NCBI GenBank assembly: GCA_021780375.1
Contig: JAJXYT010000014.1
Span: 1-61,443 of the forward strand
Reading direction: 5' to 3'
From: a bacterium
Lineage (GTDB): Bacteria; Verrucomicrobiota; Verrucomicrobiia; Limisphaerales; UBA11358
DNA: 61,443 nucleotides
The translations under genes were made by a program, and so were the position numbers. A model generated the notes under the pieces. The model was not told the DNA's origin and made no database searches. It worked only from the letters and a program-made list of their open reading frames with translations. Position 1 is the stretch's first letter; the number at the start of each line of letters is the position of its first letter. Shown here one piece after another: positions 1 through 7,347 of this stretch.

Positions 1-157
1 GCGCGCTGACGCCGAAGAATAACCAGGGCAAATTGGCATAATTCTCCCCGCCGCCGAGCAACCAGCCGACGAGGCAATTCGACCAGACCGTCGGCAGGTT
101 CGACACGCGCCCCAAAATCACCAGCGTACGGAGTTGGCGTAAGAAATCCCGGTTCAT
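1..157 (-). CDS. UbiA-family prenyltransferase, N-terminal fragment cut by the window edge
   Basis: The reverse strand from an ATG at 157 reads openly to the edge for 52 codons. It begins MNRDFLRQLRTLVILG and then has RVSNLPTVWSNCLVGWLLGG, which resembles the first transmembrane segment of UbiA-superfamily prenyltransferases (membrane enzymes joining prenyl chains to aromatic or polar acceptors). Only this N-terminus is visible, and the Asp-rich NDxxD active-site motif would lie outside. EboE follows on the same strand at 1646-2836. A UbiA-like protein (EboC) belongs to ebo clusters, so a link is possible, but I cannot tell EboC from another UbiA member. Confidence 0.65.
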   Translation of the reverse strand, partial: MNRDFLRQLRTLVILGRVSNLPTVWSNCLVGWLLGGGENYANLPWLFFGVSA

Positions 158-423
158 TACACGGAGCAAACCAGAAAACTCACCGATTGGCCAGTCCGCG
201 TTCTTCCCAAACGGACCGAGAGAAGTTTGGCGAACGGCGCACGGGATCCGGGGAAAGTGAAGATAGCGTTGCGGTTGAGGCGGGAAAGCATCAGGACGTT
301 GAAATGGATCGCGCGGCGGTTACAGATGGGCAGTGGGACGAATGTGCGGCAAATTGTCTGGCGAGAGAGAAAAAAATAAATCGAAAAGTGTCAATAGTGT
401 GGACTGACCCGTTTCTAGACCAA

Positions 424-472
424 AGAAAACACCCTCGCGAGAAGAGCCCGATTGGGTGTTCTCGCGAAGGTG
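424..472 (-). terminator. Rho-independent terminator after the metalloprotease gene
   Basis: A near-perfect 14-bp inverted repeat (430-443 with 459-472, one mismatch) lies 12 bases past the metalloprotease stop codon. Read on the minus strand it is followed by a short T-rich stretch (complement of 424-429). It probably separates this gene from the UbiA-like gene downstream. The rest of 158-483 shows no convincing gene. Confidence 0.7.
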
Positions 473-483
473 TGATACCGCGT

Positions 484-1479
484 TTATCGTTTTAATCTGT
501 AGAACATGGAGTATGTCGGCGCGTACGGGATGATGGCGCTGTAGTTTCCTCCATTATCCATGATCGTGGCCGACGCCGCCTGCCAACTGTATAGATCGGA
601 GCTTTGCTGGACCTGATAGACACCGCCCAAAGGCTGTATCCATGACAAGGCCATGACAAGCTTTTTAGATGAGCTTGTCGGATCTATATCCCTTTGTGGC
701 ACGGGCCCGGTTATACCGAGAATCGGATTCAGCCCATAATTGATTTGACTAAAACCGGATATCTGGGCGTCAGTAGCTATATCCAGGTCGCTAGGAAATA
801 TCCGCTGACCTGGGTTGGGCGTGCCGGACGACATGAGTGGAACGGCATCCCACGATATCAACATGAATTTGATATGAGCCACGACACCATTCGGCCCTGA
901 TTGCAACGGCACTACGCTGCCGGCAAACTGCCCTGATGTAATCAGAATGTTCGTATTCTGGCTCTGGGCAACATAATTGCTATAGCCATACACAAGGCCA
1001 AGCAAATGTCCTAACTCGTGTAATGCGGTTGTCTCAGCGTCAAACTGCGTGTTGGTCGTCGGCCAGGTCATGTACCTAGCGTCGTTTATGAGCCCACCGC
1101 CAATGTTATCGGCATGCACATAATAGTTTGTCGCCTGCTCACACTCCAGTGGAGTCGAGTCGAGATACCAGGTGAACGATCCTGGTTTTGTCCCGAACAT
1201 TATGGTACCTTCGATGACTCTGTCAGGCGAACCTCCTTGGGCGTTCATGTATGAGTACGCCCCGCCGTTGGTATCCCAGCCGAAATGGACTAGCATCGTC
1301 CCTTGATCCCTGATCGCAAGCGCCCATGTTTGGGCGGCAGCGAACATGCAGTTCGATAGGCTACCTCCACCGATGCTGTTTGTCGGCGGAGTACCGCCAA
1401 TATAGTCAAGGATGAAATTAAACGCCCTCGAATGCGCCTGTCCGGCTATCAGCATGACAACGATCATAATATTTTTCAT
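484..1479 (-). CDS. Secreted zinc metalloprotease (HExxH) with C-terminal Ig-like domain
   Basis: This is a 331-residue protein with an N-terminal signal peptide (hydrophobic run, then a QAHSRA cleavage region). The zinc site is HELGHLLG near residue 154-161, preceded by an acidic TTAL helix as in matrixin/M10-like enzymes, and PLMSSG about 60 residues later could be the Met-turn. The last 60 residues (VYQVQQSSDLYSWQ ... FYRLKR) match the beta-sandwich module often found at the end of Verrucomicrobial secreted proteins. I chose the ATG at 1479 because GGAAA lies 7 bases upstream; a TTG two codons earlier (1485) sits too close to it. It probably acts on extracellular protein, substrate unknown. 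It separates two genes that could belong to an ebo-type cluster. Confidence 0.75.
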   Translation of the reverse strand: MKNIMIVVMLIAGQAHSRAFNFILDYIGGTPPTNSIGGGSLSNCMFAAAQTWALAIRDQGTMLVHFGWDTNGGAYSYMNAQGGSPDRVIEGTIMFGTKPGSFTWYLDSTPLECEQATNYYVHADNIGGGLINDARYMTWPTTNTQFDAETTALHELGHLLGLVYGYSNYVAQSQNTNILITSGQFAGSVVPLQSGPNGVVAHIKFMLISWDAVPLMSSGTPNPGQRIFPSDLDIATDAQISGFSQINYGLNPILGITGPVPQRDIDPTSSSKKLVMALSWIQPLGGVYQVQQSSDLYSWQAASATIMDNGGNYSAIIPYAPTYSMFYRLKR

Positions 1480-1645
1480 TTTCAAATTTCCTTTCTAGTT
1501 TTATGCGGCCCACTTGATGCCGCCTTTCAATTGTTCCAGGTGCGAACCGGAGTGATAGGTGACAAACAAACCGGGGTAATGAGGCAACAGTGGCGGCGAT
1601 GGCACGCAAGCTCCTGAAGGGGGCGGTCCTGCATGTTGATGGATT

Positions 1646-2836
1646 TCATTTCGTCGCGGGAGCGAGTCCGCGTTCGGCCAGTTGCGGCAGCAGCCATTCG
1701 TATTCGGCGGCGAGTTGTTCGACGACGCTTAGCGATTTCAGTTCCGGCGGCAGCACCTCCCAGGTGTAGGTTTCCATTTCCAGATGCGGGCAAAGTTTGG
1801 GATTTTCCGCCAACAAATCCAACACCGCGAGCAAATGATCGCTGGTCGTTTCGAACGGCGGCGCGGTGGCAGCGTGCAACGGCACGTGGAAATGAATGCG
1901 CCATTCGGGCAAAGTTCCGTCCGGGGCCGAACGCCGGGCGTCCCGGTCGGCCAGCGCGTCGGGCAGGTCATAATAGATATTCCGGTTGCCCGCCGGCTCG
2001 CGCACGACCACCTGATGCAGGTAAACATCATTGGCAAATGCCTTGAGCGCCTGGCATGTTTCAACCGTGGGACGGACTTTGAGCGCGGAGCTCAGGTGGA
2101 TTTTGCTGATTTTGATGCCATGCTGACAAAGGCACGGCAGGGCATTTTGAGGTTCCTCGAAATTCACAGCGAAGTGGCAGGTGTCGTAGTTGACGCCGAG
2201 GTGTTCGGCCAGGCGGGGGTCGCGCGGATGTTCGGTCCGCAACCGGTCAAACAGTTGGATGGTCTCGCCGCTGCTTTCCAGCAGACACAGCGGCTCGGGT
2301 TCAAGGCCGAGATGCAATTTGCGGCCCGTTTCTTCGCTCAGATGCGCGATGTGCTCGATACAATGCCAGAGGTTGCTGCGGGCGGCTTTCAGCGCGTCGG
2401 GATGCAAACGAAAACTTTTGAAGGAAACGGGCAGGGTGCTGACGCTGCCTTCGACGCCCGCGGGCAGTAATTTTGACAGCAGGTCAAACAGCAGGTTGGT
2501 GTAAGCCAGCCGTTCGGGCGAAGTCCAGTCGGGCAGGTAAACCTGCTCCTTCACCCGCAGTTGGTGAAACTGGCCGAAGGGAAAGCCATTGATCGTGAAA
2601 ACGTAGCAATTCTTTTGCGCCAGCCAGCGTTCGAAGGCCAGCAGCGTGGCGGACTCGCTTAATTCGTGCGCGGCCCAGTTGCTCAGGCGCAGGCCGATGG
2701 CAAACGGTTTTTGAGGACAAACCCGCTCGCGCACCGCCAGGGTATGGGTTTGCAGCGACTCAAACGTCTCGCGCCAGGTCTCGCCGCGATGAATGTTGGT
2801 GCAATAAGCCAGGTGCAGACCGTGATTTAATCGCAT
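1646..2836 (-). CDS. eboE: Metabolite traffic protein EboE (TIM-barrel)
   Basis: The 396-residue protein resembles EboE, a sugar-phosphate-isomerase/epimerase-like TIM barrel of the ebo operon, which has been linked to export or traffic of metabolites such as scytonemin precursors in cyanobacteria. Visible family features are the start GLHLAYCTNIHRGETW, the segment VSTLPVSFKSF, LEPEPLCLLE with its acidic residues, NYDTCHFAV, and LEMETYTWEVLP near the C-terminus. The length is normal for the family. No signal peptide is seen. Other ebo genes (eboA, the TatD-like eboB, eboD) are not in the window; only a UbiA-like fragment lies about 1.5 kb downstream. An ATGA overlap at 1647-1650 would start a short 40-codon frame that I do not recognise and do not call. 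Confidence 0.8.
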   Translation of the reverse strand: MRLNHGLHLAYCTNIHRGETWRETFESLQTHTLAVRERVCPQKPFAIGLRLSNWAAHELSESATLLAFERWLAQKNCYVFTINGFPFGQFHQLRVKEQVYLPDWTSPERLAYTNLLFDLLSKLLPAGVEGSVSTLPVSFKSFRLHPDALKAARSNLWHCIEHIAHLSEETGRKLHLGLEPEPLCLLESSGETIQLFDRLRTEHPRDPRLAEHLGVNYDTCHFAVNFEEPQNALPCLCQHGIKISKIHLSSALKVRPTVETCQALKAFANDVYLHQVVVREPAGNRNIYYDLPDALADRDARRSAPDGTLPEWRIHFHVPLHAATAPPFETTSDHLLAVLDLLAENPKLCPHLEMETYTWEVLPPELKSLSVVEQLAAEYEWLLPQLAERGLAPATK

Positions 2837-2976
2837 GGCCGATGGTTTTCTGATTGTCCGCGTTTACTGCTGTTCCGGCCCGGCTTCGGTGGCGCAACCC
2901 GTACTGCGGTTGTTCCGGGTCCCTGCTTAAAAGATGGTACGAAATCCCCGTCCGTTTGGCAAGACGTAAACCGCCG

Positions 2977-3003
2977 TTGACATCTTTGGCCCGAATGTAT
3001 AAT
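2977..3003 (+). promoter_or_regulatory. Candidate sigma-70 promoter for the coiled-coil gene
   Basis: TTGACA (2977-2982) and TATAAT (2998-3003) are both perfect consensus hexamers, but the spacer is only 15 bp, shorter than the usual 17. The downstream ATG is at 3031, giving a leader of about 20 bases. It lies in the 194-bp divergent gap between eboE and the coiled-coil gene. Confidence 0.55.
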
Positions 3004-3030
3004 TTATCACAAAATTGAAGTGACCCATCC

Positions 3031-3798
3031 ATGTTGATTCGCATTAGTTTAATTGTGGCGATTGCCGCGGGGCTGATCGCGGGCGCACTGAACATCGTCA
3101 AAGTTCGGGACAAAATCACCACGCTGATTTCCCAGCGGGACGATTTCCACACCCAAAGGGACCAGGTGCAAGCCCAGCTGGACACCACGAAAAAAGACCT
3201 GGCCAAGACGAAAGATGATTTAACCCAGACCCAGCAGGAATTGACGGACACCAAAACGCAGCGCGACAAGGCGGTGGCCGACGCCAAGACGCAAATCAAA
3301 CGCGCCGACGATCTGGCGGACAAACTGACCAGGACCACGCAGGAACGGGATGACGCGCAGGCCAGGCTGGCGGCCTATCAGGCAACGGGTCTGACCGCCG
3401 ACCAGGTGGGCAGTTTGAACAAGGCGTTCAATTCCACCAAGAACGAGCTGGAGGTGGTCAAGGAGGAAAACGGCGTTTTGCAGCGTACGGTCGACCGGTT
3501 AACCGCTAAGATTCAAGAATTGATCGGGACAAATTATGTCGTCACGTTGCGGGCCGATCTGAAAGGCAAAGTCGTCGCCGTGGATCCCAAGTGGGATTTT
3601 GTGGTGCTGAACATTGGCGGCGACCAGGGTGTAAAGGATGATGGGGAAATGCTCGTGAGCCGTGACGGCAAACTCGTGGCCAAGGTCATCGCTCGCAGTG
3701 TCCAAAAGGACCGCACTATCGCCAATGTGGTTCCGGGCTGGCAACTGGGGGACATTATTGAAGGCGATGAGGTCACCCCGGCGCATCCGGCTTCTTGA
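3031..3798 (+). CDS. Membrane-anchored coiled-coil protein with C-terminal beta domain
   Basis: The 255-residue protein has one N-terminal membrane segment (about residues 2-22). A long heptad-rich Lys/Asp/Gln/Thr helix follows to about residue 165 (repeats such as TKKDLAKTKDDLTQTQQE). A folded C-terminal domain of about 80 residues contains VVAVDPKWDFVVLNIGGDQG and GDIIEGDEV. This layout recalls MreC-like proteins (TM, coiled coil, beta domain), and the C-terminal pattern also recalls small beta-barrel domains of FlgT type. It probably faces the periplasm as an envelope scaffold, but I assign no specific function. A small lipoprotein gene begins 16 bases after its stop and is likely co-transcribed. 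Confidence 0.7.
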   Translation: MLIRISLIVAIAAGLIAGALNIVKVRDKITTLISQRDDFHTQRDQVQAQLDTTKKDLAKTKDDLTQTQQELTDTKTQRDKAVADAKTQIKRADDLADKLTRTTQERDDAQARLAAYQATGLTADQVGSLNKAFNSTKNELEVVKEENGVLQRTVDRLTAKIQELIGTNYVVTLRADLKGKVVAVDPKWDFVVLNIGGDQGVKDDGEMLVSRDGKLVAKVIARSVQKDRTIANVVPGWQLGDIIEGDEVTPAHPAS

Positions 3799-3814
3799 AA
3801 TGGATAGGCCGGCC

Positions 3815-3967
3815 ATGAAATGGCTTTTATTGTTCATGTTGGGTGCGCTTCTCCTCGGGATGACCGGTTGTGAAACCAACGAACCCGAGAATGCCTCGGT
3901 CCGCCCGTGGAATGCGCCGCAAAACTGGGAGAGCAGCTCGCCCATGCTCGACCAGCAGCACCAATAA
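3815..3967 (+). CDS. Small conserved lipoprotein (about 50 residues)
   Basis: From the ATG at 3815 the product is MKWLLLFMLGALLLGMTGC followed by about 31 polar residues. LGMTGC is a clear lipobox with the lipidated Cys at position 19, so the mature protein is only about 32 residues. It contains ENASVRPWNAPQNWE, a Trp/Pro/Asn-rich segment I associate with small Verrucomicrobial lipoproteins of unknown role. An in-frame ATG at 3800 is possible but would place charged residues before the signal. It follows the coiled-coil membrane gene by 16 bases, which suggests a shared envelope function. Confidence 0.6.
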   Translation: MKWLLLFMLGALLLGMTGCETNEPENASVRPWNAPQNWESSSPMLDQQHQ

Positions 3968-3981
3968 CATCAGCGCACAAA

Positions 3982-4560
3982 TCAGCCGGAGACTTTCACC
4001 AGCCGGGTGGGAGTCACGATAAAATCCATCCGGGCGTCATGGCTTCCCGCGGGTATTTCCTTTACCATTTGCGCATCAATCGCCACGCCGCATTTGATGC
4101 CGCGCACCTTCGCCAGCAGCCGGTCGTAAAACCCCCGGCCGCGTCCCAGCCGGTGTCCGTGCCAATCAAAAGCGACTGCTGGAACCAGAATCAAATCGAA
4201 CTGCTCCAGCGGAATTTCCGCGCAGGTCGCGGACGGCTCGCGCACACCGAATTTTCCGGCGGAAAGGTCCGTGGTTAAATTTTGGACCCGGCGCGCCGAA
4301 TAGACTCGGGTGGCGGAGTCGAACGCGGGCAGGGCGCAGATTTTTTTCGTCGGCAGCAATTTTTCCAGCAACGGCCAGACATCCGGTTCATCCGGCAACG
4401 GCGCGAAGAACAGAATCGTGCGGGCGCTTTGCAATTGGGGTTCCAGTCGGCCGCACAGCTCGATGGATGCCACCGCCCGCAGCGCCGGGGAAATTTTTTG
4501 CAGCGCGTCGCGAATTTGCTTTCGCAGCGCGGCTTTTTGTCCATTCAAATCCACAGTCAT
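3982..4560 (-). CDS. 5-formyltetrahydrofolate cyclo-ligase
   Basis: The 192-residue enzyme uses ATP to convert 5-formyl-THF to 5,10-methenyl-THF in one-carbon metabolism. Evidence is the N-terminal KAALRKQIRDAL helix with a basic ATP-binding patch, ILFFAPLPDEPDVWPLL, and the family signature GHRLGRGRGFYDRLLA near residues 146-161. The start at 4560 overlaps the rarA stop as ATGA, so the two genes are translationally coupled. An upstream in-frame start at 4602 would lie inside rarA. It ends 14 bases from the convergent lipoprotein gene. Confidence 0.88.
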   Translation of the reverse strand: MTVDLNGQKAALRKQIRDALQKISPALRAVASIELCGRLEPQLQSARTILFFAPLPDEPDVWPLLEKLLPTKKICALPAFDSATRVYSARRVQNLTTDLSAGKFGVREPSATCAEIPLEQFDLILVPAVAFDWHGHRLGRGRGFYDRLLAKVRGIKCGVAIDAQMVKEIPAGSHDARMDFIVTPTRLVKVSG

Positions 4561-5930
4561 TTCTCTTTCTGCCTCCGCGCGGCGGCCAGTTCCGCCCGCC
4601 ATTTCTCGACCCGTTCCTTGATCTTCTTTTCCACGCCTTGTTCAGTCGGCTTATAATAAATCTTGTCGGTTCCGAGATAATCCTGCGCCACGAAATGACC
4701 CGGATGGTCGTGGGCGTATTCATAACCCTTGCCATGCCCGAGCCGTTCCGCCCCCTGGTAATGCGTATCGCGCAAATGCTCCGGGACCGGCAACGTGCGG
4801 CCTGACTTCACGTCCGCCAGCGCGGCGTCAATGGCCAGATACGTGCTGTTGCTCTTATTGGCGGTGGCGATATAGACCGTTGCCTCCGCCAGGGGAATGC
4901 GCGCCTCCGGCCAGCCGACAAATTCCGACGCCGACAGCGCCGCGTTGGCCAGCACCAGGGCCATGGGATCGGCCAGGCCCACATCCTCGGCAGCACAAAT
5001 CACGATCCTCCGGGCGATGAAACGCGGGTCTTCGCCGGCGTGAATCATCTTGGCCAGCCAGTACAGCGCGGCGTCCGGGTCGCTGCCACGCATGGATTTG
5101 ATGAACGCGGAAATCGTGTCGTAGTGCGCGTCCTCGTCGTCATACACGACGGCCTTTTTCTGAATGCTCTGCTCGGCGGCGGCGAGGTCAATCTGAACCC
5201 GGCCTTGTTTGTCCGGCGCCGTGGTGAGCGCGGCAATTTCCAGCGCGTTCAGCGCCTTGCGTGCGTCGCCGTCGGCAATCCTGGCCAGGTGGCGCAAGGC
5301 GTTTTCGCCGGCTTGAATTGTCAGGTAACCGAGGCCGCGTTCAGGGTCGGCCAGCGCCCGTTGCAGCAATGCAAATAATTCCGGTTCACTCAACGGACGC
5401 AGTTCAAAGATTTGCGAGCGCGAAACGAGCGGCGAATTGACAAAGAAAAACGGATTATGCGTGGTGGCGCCGATGAGCCGCACCACGCCGCTTTCGACAT
5501 CCGGCAGCAGCACGTCCTGTTGCGCCTTGTTGAAGCGGTGGATTTCGTCAATGAACAGGATGGTCGGCTGGCCGGTATTCTCGAGGCGGTTGGCGGCGGC
5601 GGCCAGGACCCGGCGCATGTCCGCCACATTGGATTCCACACCGCTCAACCGCTCGAACTTGCTTTTGGTCTGGCGCGCGATGATTTGCGCCAGCGACGTC
5701 TTGCCGGTGCCGGGCGGCCCGAAGAAAATCAGCGATTGGATGCGATCGGCCTCGATGGCGCGGCGCAGCAACTGGCCGGGAGCGAGAATGTGCGTCTGGC
5801 CGGCAAACTCATCGAGGTTGCGCGGGCGCATGCGCGCGGCGAGCGGCTGATTGCGAAAAGGAGTCGGCGCAACCGGCGCTTCCGGCTTTGGTTCCGTCGC
5901 CGGAGAGCTGAACAGGTCATCGCGTGCCAC
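4557..5930 (-). CDS. rarA: Replication-associated recombination protein RarA (AAA+ ATPase)
   Basis: The roughly 457-residue AAA+ ATPase belongs to the clamp-loader-like RarA/MgsA/WRNIP1 family that acts at stalled replication forks. Seen are RMRPRNLDEFAGQTHIL, Walker A GPPGTGKT, Walker B ILFIDEIHRFNKAQQD, sensor 1 LIGATTHNP, and the C-terminal tetramerisation region with RGSDPDAALYWLAKM and PEARIPLAEA. I suggest the GTG at 5930 (MARDDLFSS) because RarA proteins commonly start with a RDDLF-type segment; the longer frame to 5966 needs a TTG. The folate cyclo-ligase gene follows with an ATGA overlap. Confidence 0.92.
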   Translation of the reverse strand: MARDDLFSSPATEPKPEAPVAPTPFRNQPLAARMRPRNLDEFAGQTHILAPGQLLRRAIEADRIQSLIFFGPPGTGKTSLAQIIARQTKSKFERLSGVESNVADMRRVLAAAANRLENTGQPTILFIDEIHRFNKAQQDVLLPDVESGVVRLIGATTHNPFFFVNSPLVSRSQIFELRPLSEPELFALLQRALADPERGLGYLTIQAGENALRHLARIADGDARKALNALEIAALTTAPDKQGRVQIDLAAAEQSIQKKAVVYDDEDAHYDTISAFIKSMRGSDPDAALYWLAKMIHAGEDPRFIARRIVICAAEDVGLADPMALVLANAALSASEFVGWPEARIPLAEATVYIATANKSNSTYLAIDAALADVKSGRTLPVPEHLRDTHYQGAERLGHGKGYEYAHDHPGHFVAQDYLGTDKIYYKPTEQGVEKKIKERVEKWRAELAAARRQKEK

Positions 5931-6007
5931 GACATCAGGATAACAGCGCCAGGGGAGGTTTCCCAAAATAAAAAATGGAATTATGCCTTTGTCACACGAG
6001 CTGATGT

Positions 6008-6190
6008 TTGAATCCTGATGTGCTCAAGGCCAGTGGACGTTACCTGCCGCAGAGCTTGCGGAGTCAGGCCATGGCATGCACTTTGGGCCAGTGGCCGACG
6101 CTGGAAGTTTATCTGGACGATGGCTGCGTGGGGTTGGACAACAATCCGGTCGAGAATGCCATTCGGCTCGGCAACAGGCACGGGACCGCG
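6008..6190 (+). pseudogene. IS66-family transposase relic (C-terminal catalytic segment)
   Basis: The translated stretch QSLRSQAMACTLGQWPTL followed by LDDGCVGLDNNPVENAIR is the end of the DDE domain of IS66 TnpC, including the conserved DNN.VENAIR motif with the catalytic Glu. Homology stops after NAIR, where KNWLFFG would be expected. Nothing of the upstream part, of tnpA/tnpB or of terminal repeats is visible. It is an old insertion remnant. Confidence 0.75.
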
Positions 6191-7347
6191 GAGAGGGGAA
6201 AATACTACAATACTGGGAACCGACCCGTTCGCGGACGTTCGGCTGGTTTCGGGCGCAAACTCGGACAGAGCGCGGCTTTGTTCGCGGGGTTGACACGGGC
6301 GCGAAACGGGATTTGCGTGATAATGGTTATCCAAGACCACGGCACGCCGACTCTCGGGCAGGGTTAGTCAAGCCCGCCAACGAGCAGGCTACGCCACCCC
6401 ATTCCCCGAACCGGATGAATCAGCCGTTAGAGGGGCAGGGAGCCTGGCGACGGCACAGTTGGCAGCCGGGGTTCGAGCGGCAGCCGCCTTTGCCGAACAC
6501 TGTGTGCGGTCCGGTCTGGCGGAATTTCAGGAGGTGACTGACGTTGACGCCCGCCACTTCACCGGTTGGAACACGCCGACAGAGGCAATGCCGGGCCCGG
6601 TTTGCCGGCGCGAGCGGTGTGCGCAATAAAATTAAAAGTTGAGGCGGTTGGACGATGAAACAAAAACCCCGCCCTTGCCGTGGGTAACTGTTCCTTTGAA
6701 CATGTTTTGCTACATGTGGGACGGGCTGGACTGCTTTCGACTTCCAACGAAGGCGTGTCGGCCGCAGCCCCGGCTTGGGTCCCGGGATCGTATCATTACG
6801 GTTCAAGGATTAGTTGCCTAATCACGAACAGGGCAGGGTAAATTCAGGTTTCAATCAAAGAGCAATTCGTCTTTCTGACGCGTTCAATATCGCTTTGATC
6901 CGGAATTTTCTCAAGAAAAATTCGTGTAAATTTTTTGTTGCGAATTGCGCCTTGACGTAAAAGGTTTCCGGCAGCAGATCAATGAGCGTGCGGAGCAGTC
7001 GGCCTTCGTTGGCGATGGCTTCCGCCACCTGTCTGTGCCCGGTGATATCGGTGTTGATGCCGAAAATCTGCCAGCGGTTTTTCATCCAGCTTGTGGCGAT
7101 TCAACCATGCTTCACGCCTTTATTTGCCGTTAAACCTTTTTTGCGATTGTGAAATCAATTGTTGTTACTACACGTCCCAATCATGCATCTTCTTGCGTCG
7201 TGGCGGTCGGGTGATTCAAGCAGCAGGAAATTTGCCGTTTCAGGGCGCCAGACTGGTTCTTGTCCCCGGTATCCAGGCAGAATCCGGAAAAACTTCCAAC
7301 TCGCTTTGCTGCGGTCATTGGCATAATTTGCCATCTGATTATTTGCA
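6191..7347. other. Decayed intergenic block between the IS66 relic and alaS
   Basis: About 1.15 kb without an intact gene. It holds the tail of the IS66 relic, an unrecognised stretch (6360-6850) whose frames are short and low-complexity, a PAS-protein relic on the minus strand (about 6855-7110), and about 230 bases of leader before alaS. I saw no rRNA, tRNA or clear riboswitch here. Confidence 0.5.
6855..7110 (-). pseudogene. PAS/PAC sensor protein relic
   Basis: A minus-strand frame reads RWQIFGINTDITGHRQVAEA and then RTLIDLLPETFYVK. This is the typical end of a PAC segment (G...DIT..K.AE.A), linker and start of the next PAS domain (LLRTLIDLLPD..YVKD) of multi-PAS histidine kinases. There is no kinase core and the flanks on both sides are out of frame. 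It is the remains of a sensor protein. Confidence 0.6.

Noticed and set aside
187..495. 102-codon frame between the UbiA-like gene and the metalloprotease
   Set aside because: It runs through the metalloprotease terminator hairpin and has no homology or ribosome-binding site.
1480..1485. TTG start for the metalloprotease
   Set aside because: The Shine-Dalgarno-like GGAAA would lie only about 1 base away, whereas the ATG at 1479 has normal spacing.
1527..1650. Short frame starting by ATGA overlap after eboE
   Set aside because: It gives about 40 residues with no recognisable motif, signal peptide or membrane segment.
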